Positions 9,641 through 21,229 of a DNA stretch of 64,000 bases are shown here, piece by piece. A model generated the notes under the pieces. That model saw nothing but the letters and a program-made list of their open reading frames with translations, was not told where the DNA came from and did not search any database. The position numbers and the translations under genes are program-made. Source of the DNA: Erinaceus europaeus. Its lineage: Eukaryota; Chordata; Mammalia; Eulipotyphla; Erinaceidae. The DNA lies in NCBI RefSeq assembly GCF_950295315.1, contig NC_080166.1, forward strand, positions 97,469,141 through 97,533,140, read 5' to 3'. Positions within the stretch are counted from its first letter, which is position 1. The number at the start of each line of letters is the position of its first letter.

Positions 9641-10534
9641 AAGCAATCACAGAAAAATACTGAAGTAAGGTACACAAACACACACATGCAGGAGAAGCTT
9701 GCAGGAATACAACAATTCAATAACACTGTCTCTATAATGCCATACATTTTTATTTAACAGATAACACTAACTTTGAAAGCACATAACAAAATTTATTTTT
9801 AAAAAATCATTATGAAACTATAAATATGTGAAAAATACAGTCTTTATTTAGAGCAACTTACTTAAGTAATCTAAGAAATAAATTGAAAGCACAGAAAATA
9901 TTCTATTTGAAAAAGAAGTTTGTTCCTTACTAGTCAGTCTTTAGTAATTGGCACTAGCAAGATAAAGCTGAAAATGTGGATTAGATGATTTTCCATAAAG
10001 CTTATGGATGGAATTAAGGATACCTTGCCATTTTTATAGACTTTTTAAACTTGAGTCCATATACATTTGTGGAAAAATTCATTCAAACTGTTTTTTAATG
10101 GAGATGATAAAAGAATAGTTATCTTAATGACTGAACTTTGTTCAGTCAAAGTTATCAAGCATTAGTAGAAAATCATTAAAAGCATTAGTAGTTATCTTAA
10201 TCTTTATCCTTTTAGGAAAAAAAAAGATGAAATGGAGAATCTATACTTTTGCATTTACATTTCCACACAGGTCTAAAAAGTGTTTTTATCAGTCATGTCA
10301 GTTTTAACTGATGTGATATTTTTATAAGCACTTCCGTATTTATCTGTCATCTAGCTACACAGATCATCACTCGTATGCTTTTATTCATACATAAATTTTG
10401 ACCGAACAAAATTATCAATACTAAAACTAACAGCCCAATGTTGTTGACATACTGTCTTAGAAAAACAAAGAAGTCTAGACTCAACCTTTAGAAGATCCAT
10501 CTGAATGTTGTTTAAAAAAAAAAAAAAAAAAAGC
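9641..10534. other. No feature recognised
   Basis: AT-rich, with short direct repeats near 10125-10200 (two AGCATTAGTAG copies) and an A-run near 10510. No protein-like frame. Confidence 0.5.
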
Positions 10535-10622
10535 TTTTCTCTCTCTCTCTCTTTCTTCCTCTTTATCCTTTCCTTCCCTTTTGATTTCTGGCTGTATCAA
10601 ATAAATAAATAAAAATAAAAAA
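10535..10622 (+). mobile_element. SINE-B 3' fragment
   Basis: CTCTCTCTCT body followed by TTTGATTTCTGGCTGTATC and an AAATAAATAAATAAA tail, as in the 3' end of SINE-B. The tRNA-like head is missing. Confidence 0.65.
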
Positions 10623-13600
10623 ACTCAAGCTTATGACTAAATGACAGTTAATGTTTATCCAGACTTTAACAACTATCTGGATGTTTGGCATTGTGTATCA
10701 AAGTTCCAGATGGTTGACTAGACTTCTCACTTTTCATTTGGAGATTTCTCCCAAGAGTTTCATTCACTTCTAATGTTCATTCATGGAGACAATTTGTGGC
10801 AGACACATCACTTTCAGGGATATTCTTATCTTCTATTAGCAGAACATGAGTCATATTTGGGCTTCCTATTTTTCAGCAGATTAAAATGACATTACTGCAC
10901 AATTAAATTACTTGCATATTTGTGTTCTGCAGAAACCATTTTTAAACTTAACCTTGTACCTTATAATGATATCAAAATGTCAGCTGATGGTATTTCAAGT
11001 ACTACTTTGAGCCTGAGAGGTAGTGGGCTCTCAATAAGGATGTGTAATCAATGTAAACACAAGAATGATCAAAGGGGGTTTTGATGGGAAAATATCTGTA
11101 ATAGGCAAAGTGTAGAGATCATAAATGAAAGTAGAAGCTTAGTAAAAAACAGAACACCAGTAAATTGCTTGAAGGAAATACAAATATTTGTACAACCAAG
11201 TAATATGCAGGGATGTGAATTTTTCTGATTTGCAAGATTTGTCTGGGCATTACCAATGTTTTCTGTTTTCTTTGTGCCACAAGATAGCAGATATGACATG
11301 AAATGCAGCAATCTGGGAGTATTCCATTTTACCTTCTGGAGTGCTGGCTGACAAGAATTGGATTGGGATTTTTTTTTTAACACATGACATGAAATGTTAA
11401 CAGCTTATAAATATAATTTTTCATGGGAATAGATGTGATTGAAAAGCAGATCCCTTTTATGTCAAAAGCAATTAAACTGGGGGTGGATTAGTAAACAGGT
11501 GCCAATGCTAACAGCTTTTAGAGTGTTTGTGTAGAAATGGTCATTTAGACTATGGAGTGGGCACTGGAATAAGGAAATAGTGTTCTGGGTAAACCAGTAA
11601 ATATTTCTAAACTACAGTTTCCTTATAATCTCTAGCATGACCTTAGGAGGTAGGAATATGCAGCCTGTGCTGCTCGAATGCATGTGAGAATTCCTTAAAC
11701 AAACCCACCATTCAAGCAGAAGATATTTGTCATTAATATGGAAGACTATAACTTTCTGCACTGGAGATTCCAGCTGATTTCCCTCTAGACTAATTCTGTG
11801 ATGGCAAGCACAGGAATTTTGGTATCCACTGGCATGTAGTCAATCTACTGGTCTCTGCCTGTATATAAATAGCCCATACTTGCTGATAAGCCAGCATCAA
11901 CTTCCATACAGAACTACAGCCAATGGTGAGGCTGTTGACTGGCAGGTCTTTCCAGCCAAAGGCAAAGTTGGGGAAATAGTCATAGTAATTGGCTCTTACT
12001 GGATGCCTAGCTATCATCTCACAATTTTATGTTTTGTTAATGAACCATTCACACCTCTTATTAGCTCCCAAGGTTCAGTGTTGACCTATCGGCAGCCAAG
12101 AAGTCCACATATTAATTATTTTGGCTGTTAACTCACCACATATGTTTTTGGCATTGATAGCTGAGGGAAGGAAGAAGTAGAACTTGGATGGTAATTAAAC
12201 CAACACTGCAAAAAAGATTAGTGTATGGCTTTGTTTTGTGATAATTCAACTTGCTGATTTTCCTGTTGGTGAGTGTGTAAGTGCAAGCTGCTATTTAAAG
12301 GTATTAAATCAAAATAGACCTTACAAGTTCATATTTTCCTCTAGAATTGAAAGTAGCCTCCACTTAATTTTGAAAAGGAAAAAATGGAATACAGTAATTC
12401 AATCCTTAGAGACTAAAGAATGAATGCACAAAATAATATGCCTCTGGTATTTGCTAGCAGCAAGAAGAAGAATTTGCAGAATAATACAACTGATAAATAT
12501 TAACTAAGACCATTTTGTTTTAAAGTGATTAGGTTTGGGTTTGGTAGTCAGGAAGATGACATGTTCAAACGAGCTCATCTTTATTAATGTGGTTAATTAA
12601 AAAAGAGAATTAAAAAGCTTTCCATTTCTGAAAAAAAAGAAGAATTGAATTGTTATAGTAACAGCCACCAAATCACCTTAGCCAGGAAAGCAGGAATAGA
12701 GATGGATTTTTCTCCTTCCTTCTTCACATTAAACCTCAAAACAATCTATAATGTGTTCATTCAAATTTGTCTCTTTACTAATGCACAGGATGCTTTTCCT
12801 CCTCACCACTTCTACTATTGCCTAAATTCACACAACTACATCTTTTACTTGTAGGATTCCAGCAATTATTTGCAACTAATCTCCCTACATTCACTCCCAT
12901 CCTACCTTATTCTGCCTCTAAAACCATTTCCATTCCAGTCTTTTCATTCTGTTAGCGATGAGAAAAATGTCTACAGATCCACTCACAATTTTGCTCCAAA
13001 CATCTTTCTCAGTTTTCTTGTTTTGGCTCATCTCCGCCATTTTCCTTTCAGCACTGTCCACTGTCCTTTGTCAGCTCTCCATGGGGTTCTCTGAATACCA
13101 GTCAAGTGGAAACAATTGTAATTTCCCATTGCACCTCCAGTTCTTTGATAGTCTGTGCTCGTTACTCTTCTGAAGTAGAATGAGTCCTCCAGTCCAGTTT
13201 ACTCTTTGAATTTGTACTATAAGATCACCTTTCTTGGACAGCCTTTTAAATCTGGCTGCTTATTCCCCACAGGAAGAATCTATCATACTCCTTTGCCAGT
13301 CATGGTGGAAGCAGTTCAACAGGTGGAACATCAGACTTTCCTATTCCACTCCTTCATTTTCTATTGTACTTTATGATCTTTCTGCTCACATGTTTATTTT
13401 ACTTGTTGTATTAAAATGAGTATTTTAATACATTGAGTATTATCATTGAGTATTTCTTTATGTAAGAAACCAGTTTACTCATCTTTTTTTTTTCTAACAG
13501 TGTGAAGTGAAGTTCCTGGCATATAGCAGGTATTAAAGTGAATCTGAAAAAGGAGATGGAGATAGTACCACCATTAACCAGAGCTGAGCACTGCTCTGGC

Positions 13601-13629
13601 AAAATAATAATTAATAATAATAATATAAA
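10623..13629. other. No gene or repeat recognised
   Basis: About 3 kb of AT-rich, apparently single-copy sequence. A 75-codon minus-strand frame at 11790-12017 and several 60-100-codon frames have no motif I recognise and probably occur by chance. Ancient repeats too decayed to see by eye may be present. Confidence 0.5.
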
Positions 13630-13850
13630 AATTTTGGGAGGGCCAGACTGTGGAACACCTGGTTAAGTGCACATACCATAGTATGCAAGGACCTAGGTTC
13701 AACACTTCTGGTCCTCACCTGAAGGGGGACTGCTTCACCAGTGGTGAAGTAGACCTGCAGGTGTCTATGTTTATCTCTATGCCTCCCCATTCTCCTTTCA
13801 ATTTCTCTCTGTCTATCCAATCATAAATAAATAAAATTTAAATTTATAAA
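13630..13850 (+). mobile_element. SINE-B, plus strand
   Basis: Head GGGAGGGCCAGACTGTGG with CACCTGGTTAAGTGCAC, a B-box-like GGTTCAACACT, GGTGAAGTAGACCTGCAGG, a pyrimidine body and a TAAATAAATAAAATTT tail. Confidence 0.88.
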
Positions 13851-13894
13851 AGAGAAATATAAGGCAAGATACGAAGCAGATTGATCAGTTAGAA

Positions 13895-14085
13895 GTCCTC
13901 TACCAGACCTTCCACCTTCTGCACCCCATAATGATCCTGGGCCCATACTGCCAGAGAGATAAAGAATAGGGAAGCTTCCAGTGAAGGGGATGCATGGGAT
14001 ATGGAATTCTGGTGACGGGAATTGTGTGGAATTGTACCACTCTTAGTCTATGGCCTTGTTGATCATTATTAAATCAATAAACAAA
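13895..14085 (+). mobile_element. Rep-U 3' end, plus strand
   Basis: Sense copy of the Rep-U tail: CTTCTGCACCCCATAATGAT, CCAGAGAGATAAAGAATAGG, GGAATTGTGTGGAATTGTAC, CTTGTTGATCATTATTAAAT, then CAATAAAC and A-rich sequence. It is 5'-truncated and ends in an A-tail, which suggests a non-LTR mode of insertion. Confidence 0.75.
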
Positions 14086-14095
14086 AAAAGCTAAA

Positions 14096-14285
14096 AAGGG
14101 GGTAGATAGCATAATGGTTATGCAAAGAGACTCTCATGCTCGAAGCTCCCAAGTCCCAGGTTCAATCCCCCCGCACCATCATAAGCCAGAGCTGTGCAGT
14201 GCTGTGGTATTTCTCTCTGTGTCTTTCTCTCTTTCTCTCTCTGCATCTCTCTCAAAATTTTTTTAAAAAGCTAAAAAAAAAAAAA
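14096..14285 (+). mobile_element. SINE-C, plus strand
   Basis: Head GGGGTAGATAGCATAATGGT with TATGCAAAGAGACTCTCATG, a B-box-like GGTTCAATCCC, CCAGAGCTGTGCAGTGCTGT and a CTCTCT tail with an A-run. This type also occurs at 16266, 31545 and 54030. Confidence 0.85.
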
Positions 14286-15152
14286 GTCCTTTGCATTAGC
14301 ATAAAAGATGATTATGTTTTGAGTAGAATAATTACAGATGAAGTAGAAAAAAAAGTGGTGCTTTAAACAGATATATAGATGGTACAGATATCAGGTCTAG
14401 TTATACACTTCCTTATGGTAACTGGCAACTAGATGAAGCTAAATTGAATTCCCAGCTTATTGTTAGATAAGAAGAAAGACATTTACATAAGACTGGAAAT
14501 AATGGACAAATGAAGATTTAGGGAAGGCTGTTATGGATTTATTACCATATCTCAAGACTTAATGGTCACCTTCTGAAAGCCATTATTGAAGAGATAAGTA
14601 TTAGTGAGAGACAAACATTTATTCAGACATTAGGTTATTTAGTAGATGGCAAGATTGGTGTCCAAAAATATCTTGCTCTCAAGCTGGGGTCTTAAGGTTT
14701 TATAGCAATGGGGGGTGGGGATGGGTTTCAAGTTAGTGATAGTGTGCTATTAAGGATAAATAAATGGGTGTGAACACTAAGCTGCCTCTCTGGTGCTAAT
14801 GGTACATATGTTCAGTGTGGTTTGTTAAGTGGTTAAAAATAAATTCAAGGTACCATTGCTGTGCGAGGCTTTGCATAAAAAAGACTTTATACAGGTAATC
14901 AGAAACCTTCCTCAAGTATACTGCCTACATCTGCTTTCTGTTTTGCATCTACAACTGGTCCCTGGTTTATCAGACAAATGTACACAGTGAAAGCATTTCT
15001 TTCCTAGCATTTAAGCTAAGTAAAGTGGGAGAGTCCAAGTGAAGGCCACTGAGAAGGTTGCTGTGGCAAAGTAGAGACAGCAGAGAGAGCAGGGATAATC
15101 CAATGTGAGGACTATTGCTAAAGCATGGTGGCTACATTAAAAATTTACATGG
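14286..15152. other. No feature recognised
   Basis: AT-rich interval with no recognised repeat and no convincing frame. Confidence 0.5.
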
Positions 15153-15523
15153 AGGGCGCCTGGATGTGGCTCAGCAGGTTAAGAGTACAGAGCACATAGT
15201 GTGAAGTGCAAGGACCTGTATAAGGATCCTGGTTCCAGGCCACCCTTCCCCCACCCCCAACTCATCTGCAGGGATTTCCCTTCACAGGCTGTGAAGCAAG
15301 TCTGCAGGCATCATCTTTCTCTTCCCTTCTCTGTCTTCCCCTCCTTTCTTGGTTTCTCTGTGTCCTATCCAACAACAATGACAGCAATAACAATAATAAC
15401 AACAGCAACAATAAACAACAAGGGCAACAAAAAGGAAAAAATAGCCTCCAGGAGCAGAGGATTCATATTGCAGGTACTTAGCCCCAGCAATAACCCTGGA
15501 GGCAAATAAATAAATAAATAAAA
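15153..15523 (+). mobile_element. SINE-A, long form, plus strand
   Basis: Head GGCTCAGCAGGTTAAGAG, GCAAGGACCTGTATAAGG, CTGTGAAGCAAGTCTGCAGG, CAACAACAATGACAGCAATA, then the 3' extension GCAATAACCCTGGAGGC and an AAATAAATAAAT tail. The extension separates the long form from copies such as 62307. Confidence 0.9.
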
Positions 15524-15649
15524 TGGAGCTAGTAGGTCATTATAGTCTATATTCTGAATTGATGTTCATAGGACACTTTGCTTGGGGATTATTTAAAACA
15601 CAAGGATTTAAAACACAACTGTCTAGTTGAAGAAAGAATCAGAGACTTT

Positions 15650-15803
15650 ATTTTATTTATTTATTGTCCTCAGGATTATTGCTGGGGCTCAGTGCCTGCA
15701 CAATGAATTCACTGCTCCTGGCAACCATTTTTTCCCCCATTCATTTTTATTTGATAAGACAGAGAGAAATTGAGAGGGAGGGAGAGACAGAGAGGGAGAA
15801 TGA

Positions 15804-15860
<57 letters not shown>

Positions 15861-15992
15861 ACAGAGACCTGCAAGCGCTGCTTCACTACTTGTGAAGCTT
15901 TCTCTCTGCAGGTGAGGATAGAGGACATGAACCCAGGTCTTTGTGCATGGCAACATGTGTACTCAACTGGGTGTGATAATGCCAGATCCCAG
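15650..15992 (-). mobile_element. SINE-A with internal AC microsatellite
   Basis: Minus-strand SINE-A from its tail (GGATTATTGCTGGGGCTCAG) through GATAAGACAGAGAGAAATTG to TTGTGAAGCTTTCTCTCTGC and GAACCCAGGTC. A 53-base AC run at 15805-15857 sits in the purine body, where other copies have AGAGAGAAAGATAGACACC. Confidence 0.85.
15805..15857. repeat. (AC)n microsatellite
   Basis: Uninterrupted AC dinucleotides within the SINE-A body. The frames read across it (Thr-His and Cys-Val repeats) are artefacts of the repeat. Confidence 0.98.
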
Positions 15993-16265
15993 AGACCATG
16001 ATTCAACAAGAACAAAAAAGACTAAAGATAAATGCCCCCCCTCCCATTTACAAATCCAGACAATACTGGTTTTCATTTACCAAGAGAACAAAACTTTTGA
16101 AATTGAAATGTGCTTTATAGTTTTAATTTTGTGGAGACAGAAAAAATAAAATTCAAAGTGTCAATTATAATTTGACAAACAGATTGTTTTAGATTTTAAA
16201 AAGTGTTTTTAAGAGAGTGGTTGAAATGTGGTTTCTCATGATGTATTGAATTTTAAATAACAGGC

Positions 16266-16400
16266 CATGGGCAAGGTAGATAGCATAATAGTTATGCAAA
16301 AAGACTCTCATGCCTGAAGCTCCCAAGCCCCAGGTTCAACCCCCTGTCCTACATAAGTTGGTGCTCTGGTTAAAAAACAAAAAAGAAAAAAAGAAAAAAA
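16266..16400 (+). mobile_element. SINE-C, plus strand
   Basis: GGCAAGGTAGATAGCATAAT, TATGCAAAAAGACTCTCATG, CCCAGGTTCAACCCCC (B box) and an A-rich tail with AAAAGAAAAAAAG. Confidence 0.85.
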
Positions 16401-16636
16401 TCTGAAATTTGAAATGAAAATCAGGTATCAGAGAAATATAAAATGTTTAGTTTCTACAAATGTTGTGTTAGTAAAAGGAGAACTAGCGTGATAGCTAGGG
16501 ATCTAGGGTGTGATAAGGGAGACATTGATATTTTAAGTCAAGTGAGAATTTCTTTCCTTGACTAAAATACTGTGTTTCTCTTTCTGTAGTTCTATCTTCG
16601 TATCAACTTTGTTCTCTTTCTCTCTCTTTTCTTTCT

Positions 16637-16903
16637 TTTTTGCCTACAGGGTTATTGCTGAGGCTCAGTGCCAGCACTATGAATCCACTTGGTGGTCATT
16701 TTTTCTTTTCTTTTTTTTTTTTTGTATAGGACAGAGAAACATTGAGAGAGGAAGGGGTATAGAGAGGAAGATTAGACACCTGTAGGCCTTCTTCAACACT
16801 TGTGAAGCAGTCCCCTTGCAGCTGTGTGTGTGGAGGGGACTCAAACCCTGGTCTTTGTGCTTTGTGCTATGTGCATTTAACCAGGTGCCTCACTGGCTGA
16901 CCA
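16637..16903 (-). mobile_element. SINE-A, minus strand
   Basis: TTTTTTGCCTACAGGGTTAT, CAGCACTATGAATCCACTTG, GTATAGGACAGAGAAAC, AGACACCTGTAGGCC, CTTGTGAAGCAGTCCCC and CATTTAACCAGGTGCC. Confidence 0.88.
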
Positions 16904-17021
16904 TTGTTCTCTTTTCTTAAATGCATGACAGATAATTTTTATCCTTAGTTATTTATTATCTAATGTCTCCTCTGTACTGAGGTTTGTCTCCAAAATTATC
17001 TTGATTAAAAAAAATCTTTTG

Positions 17022-17381
17022 GGGGCAGGGCGGTAGGGCAGCCTGTTAAGCTCACATGGCACAAAGTCCAAGGACTGGCCTAAGGGTCCTGGTGTGAGCC
17101 CCTGGATCCCCACCTGCAGGAGAAGGTACCCTGTGGGGTAGCTTCACAAGCAGTGAGGCAGGTCTGCAGGTGTCTGTCTTTCCCCCTTTCTGTCTTCCTG
17201 TCCTCTCTTGATTTCTCTCTGTCCTATCCAACAACAACAACATCAATGGCAACAATAACAATAACAACAAGGGTAACAAAATGGGAAAAAATGGCCTCCA
17301 GAAGCAGTGGATTCCTAAGTGTGGGCAATGAGCCCCACCAATAACCCTGGAGGCAAAAAATACAAACAAAAAAAAAAAACC
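17022..17381 (+). mobile_element. SINE-A, long form, plus strand
   Basis: Head GGGGCAGGGCGGTAGGGCAG, CCACCTGCAGGAG, CAGTGAGGCAGGTCTGCAGG, CTCTGTCCTATCCAACAACA, CAATAACCCTGGAGGC and a long A-run. All parts of the long subtype are present. Confidence 0.92.
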
Positions 17382-18654
17382 CTTTTATCTCAAATTTTAT
17401 TTCTTGATGCTAGTCTTCTTATATTTTCATATTTCTTTTTCTGAGAACATTTTGGTTACCCTGAGAACTTATAAATGCGAACTCACCCTTTCTCCCAGAC
17501 AGATTTTTGAATATTTACATATGCCACATTCTTGATTTTTGAATGGTTATAGACTTATATACTTGTGACAGGTCAGCAGTCTGTATTTGTGCTTCCAGTG
17601 TCTTTTCCACCTGTCTTAATTTTTATTTTGCTTTCTGTTGTCACTATCCTAGTTAGTTTCTCATTGTCTTAGCTCATATCCTGCAATTACCCCCTTCCCA
17701 ACAATGTTTAAACAATTAATCTGAAACACTTTTTGGTCTCTAATGAATTATTTTGATTATCTGTCTTCCTTATTGAAGAACTCTTCACAGTACTGTATAA
17801 GTTAAGAGTGGCCTTCCAAAAAGCTAATTAGATTGAATAATGGAAAAGGGTTTCACAAGTAACTTAATTAGTTAAGTTACTTGCAGGCAGAGAATTAGGC
17901 CCTAGGAGAAGAACAGATGATTCAGATTTTAAATAAGTATCTATTAAAAAGAAAAAAAAATCTTAGCAGGATTATTTCCCTATAATCACATCACTAACTA
18001 TAAAGAATAATAAATTCCTTATGTTGGTAACCAAGTATAGCCCAATTGGTTAGTTTACTCAAATAGATAGTTATTAGTTTACTCAAAATAAATATTTTGG
18101 GGTTTCTCCTTGTCAAAAGGTGAGTATACAAGCAAGTATTTGTTTGTATCTAGCTCTATATCCTTTACCATTTTAAGTTCTATTCACAATATCTATGTCA
18201 CATGGCTTTAGATTTAGCTTCTTAGTAATATCTGGCCAAGCAGACCCATATCTAGCTCCAAAGTCTCCCTCCATTTGTCCTACTATTTATTTTGGAATTT
18301 AACAGCAACATGAATGTCTGAGTGGTTTACCAGCTTGCTAGTCTTCACACTGAATCATTGAATTGACTATCTCCTGGATCTTCAGCCTGACAGGCTTTGA
18401 ACTTGAAAAACACCACCTGGCATCTTCTCCTACTTGCTTTGGCTAACAGAATGTTATCTACTCTCTGCCCACATGGAAATATCTTAAGCATTCCATCTTC
18501 TCAAAGTCACAACAATTCCCTACAGAAGGGTAGACTTGATAATGGGGATGGCACTAGACCTTTGGTGGTACCTTGAGACTTATAAAGTGAAACTGTACTG
18601 CTGAAATGTATAAAGTTATTATAAGACAGTGATAAATCAACTAAATTTAAAAAT
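17382..18654. other. No feature recognised
   Basis: AT-rich single-copy-looking sequence with no SINE, LTR or L1 signature. Confidence 0.5.
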
Positions 18655-18857
18655 ACATTATTTTTTGAGAGACAGAAATTGAGAAAGATGGGAGAGAGAA
18701 GGAGAGGGAAGGAGAGAGAGAGACAGAGAGAGAGAGAGAAAGAGAGAGATCTAGCCTTGCTCCACCATGCATGAAGCTTCCCTCCTGTATGTGGGAACTG
18801 GTGGTTTGAACCCAGGTCCTTGCACATGGTTGTGTGTGCCTCTCCTGGTTCTTAGTC
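18655..18857 (-). mobile_element. SINE-B, minus strand, with expanded GA body
   Basis: T-run, GAGACAGAAATTGAGAAAG, a long GAGAGAGA tract (about 18700-18750), TGCTCCACCATGCATGAAGC, GGTTTGAACCCAGG and TGTGTGCCTCTCCTGG. Confidence 0.85.
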
Positions 18858-19966
18858 AATGAAATTTTAACTTAAGTGGGGGGGAGCCCCAAAACTAGGA
18901 ATGATGACTGATCCTCATGTTTACCACAGCTTCAGATTACACCCAGGATACCAGTCCCAATGGCAGTCAAAGATATATGCAAAACATCCTAGGATTGATT
19001 GCCTATTCAAGCAGTGACAACCAAGCCCATACTCCATTGAAGTAGAAATATTTTCTAACAAAGGGAGCCTATACTGGGAAAGACTCTAGAAGAAAGATGG
19101 TGATTCTGCAAAGGAAAATATGTTCAGATTTGTTGTTCAGGGAGAACTGTTTGACATAGCATGAGAATTCCAAGTACATACCAAGTTTTACAAGAGATGA
19201 ATGACTCTAGGTCTAGGATTCTTTATAAGCCAGGTTGAGTTTGGAGTCAAGTTAGGAGTTTGAAGTCATCTGTAGATTATTCCTTCAGACTTTTTAATAC
19301 TTCCTTTCACTTTTTGCTAATGAATCTATTATTTTCTCTTAGAGACTAAAAAGCTCTCTTAAGGGGAAAAAAAGGGAGGATAGCTAATGAAATGTCTGTT
19401 GAATAAATGATGCAAAGGATAGGAGTAGATGATAAAAGCTTAACTAATAAGTGCTTGGCTGATTGCAGTTGTATTGAATATCAGTAATTTCTATCTAATT
19501 GAAAAATTGAACCTGAGTCACCCCCAGGGTCTAGAGAATTGGAAGAATGGACATTCATTATCTTCCGTTTTTTGTGTCCTATTGTCCTGCCAAGATGGGA
19601 GGCATTTATCATTTTTTTATTTGACCTTGACAACCAATACAATAGGTAAATGTTATTATCTTCATTTTATGGATAAGGGAAATCAGACTTACAGCAAGCA
19701 AATACTTGTGCAGAGGCTCTCACATCTCATAGTGGCACAGCTCCAAAGCTCCAAAGCTCATGCACTTTCTAGTCTGCATTTAATAACTGGCCACTGTTTA
19801 AAGCCCTTCACTTCAAGTTAAATTGATCCTCTTAGCACCCCCTTTAATACTTCAGCCCCTCAATACTTATTTCTCTGACTCTTGACTTCCCCCTGTGATA
19901 GCTTCCCTCATCCATCCTACAGCACTTTAATAAAATCTTTTTTTATGAAAAGGCTTAACTCTAGTC
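18858..19966. other. No feature recognised
   Basis: No repeat family recognised. A 115-codon plus-strand frame at 19474-19821 has no motif or codon pattern that suggests a gene. Confidence 0.5.
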
Positions 19967-20150
19967 CAAAACTTCTCAACCTTAGCCCTACTGATATTTT
20001 GGCCTACATAATGCTTTGTCGTGGAACACTGGTGTTTGCATTGTAGGGTGTTTAGCAGCATTCTCAGTGTCTATCCAGTAGAATCAGTAGTGTTAGCCCT
20101 CTCAGTTGTAACAGGCAAAAATATTTCCAGCTCCCACTGCCAGGGCTGCA
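19967..20150 (-). mobile_element. MER5A-like hAT DNA transposon relic
   Basis: The plus strand reads CTTCTCAACCTTAGCCCTAC, ATTGTAGGGTGTTTAGCAGC, CTCAGTTGTAACAGGCAAAA and ATTTCCAGCTCCCACTGCCA, the reverse complement of the MER5A pattern (Charlie family). These non-autonomous elements stopped moving early in placental evolution, so this stretch is old sequence. Confidence 0.8.
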
Positions 20151-20735
20151 TGGTAGTGTGAGGGGAATGACACCTGCTTTCCATCCCACTGTTACTCTAG
20201 TCTATCCTTCTACACAAAACTTTCTGAATCTTTCAGAACCTTTGGCCAATGATACTCCTTCATGGGTAATTGCTGTATTTGCAGCTTAGCATGGATTCTT
20301 TTAAGACCTCTCTTTCAGGGTAGAATCATAGCGGTGGTCCCTCCACCAGAACACAGCAAAGACACAACATGCACGGAAAATGCCTCCTATAAAGGGGCTT
20401 GGATTGCAGACATGCTTGTATAACCGTCAGCTCTGGTAAAGGAACCTCTACATACCACCTTTCATCCCTACCACAACCTCTAAATTCTGCTCAGCACCCC
20501 AGCTGACTCACACAGAATCCCTGAAACTTGTGACTCTGCTGTAGCCTAGTTTACTTTCCACTGAAGCATGTTCCCTTTGTACCATGCCTGATTCTGACAG
20601 GCCACCCTATGACCTATATAGCCCCACTGCCCAGCCTAGCTAGCATCCCATAACCCACTGCTACACTTGCCTCTCTGCCATTCTAAAGACCCTGCTCTAT
20701 GCCCATATCTTCTGGGAGACAATAAGCCACAAGTA
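20151..20735. other. No feature recognised
   Basis: Somewhat richer in CC/CA than its surroundings. No coding frame and no recognised repeat. Confidence 0.5.
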
Positions 20736-20743
20736 GAAGAAAC

Positions 20744-21170
20744 CCTTATATATGTGTGTATATACATACATATATATATATGTATATATATATATGTGTA
20801 TATATATATATACATATATATATATTTTTTTTCCTCCAGGGTTATTGCTGGGGCTTGGTGCCTGTACTATGAATTCACTATTCCTGGAGCCTATTTTTTC
20901 CCCCTCTTGTTGCCCTTGTTGTTTATCACTGTTGTGGTTATTATTAATATTGTTATTGATGTTTTTCTTGTTGGATAGGACAGAAAGAAATGGAGAGAGA
21001 AGGGAAAGACAGAGAGAGGGAGAGAAAGATAAGATACCTGCAGACCTGCTTCACCGCCTGTGAAGCAACTCCCTGCAGGTGGGGAGCCAGGGGCTTGAAC
21101 TGGGATCCTTGCTCCAGTCCTTGCGCTTCACGCCATGTGCGCTTAACCTGATGCACTACCACCGGACCCC
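20744..21170 (-). mobile_element. SINE-A, minus strand, with TA-rich tail
   Basis: An 8-bp duplication GAAGAAAC lies at 20736-20743 and 21171-21178. Inside it, a TA/TG microsatellite (about 20747-20827) occupies the tail position, then GGGTTATTGCTGGGGCTTGG, GTTGGATAGGACAGAAAG, the body, GGGCTTGAACTGGGATCC and GCACTACCACCGGACCCC. The microsatellite probably grew from the SINE A-tail. Confidence 0.9.
20747..20827. repeat. (TA/TG)n microsatellite
   Basis: TATATA with interspersed TGTGTA and TACATA units at the 3' tail of the SINE. The Tyr/Ile-rich frames here are not genes. Confidence 0.95.
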
Positions 21171-21229
21171 GAAGAAACAGAATTTCAATCAGTGAGTATC
21201 AGGCAGAATGAGTCCAAACCCTGGTATCC

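Noticed and set aside
11790..12131. Overlapping 75- and 83-codon frames on opposite strands
   Set aside because: No recognised motif; mutual overlap suggests chance in a moderately GC-balanced patch.
20667..21063. Tyr/Ile-rich 103-codon frames resembling a membrane protein
   Set aside because: They read across the TA microsatellite and a SINE-A.
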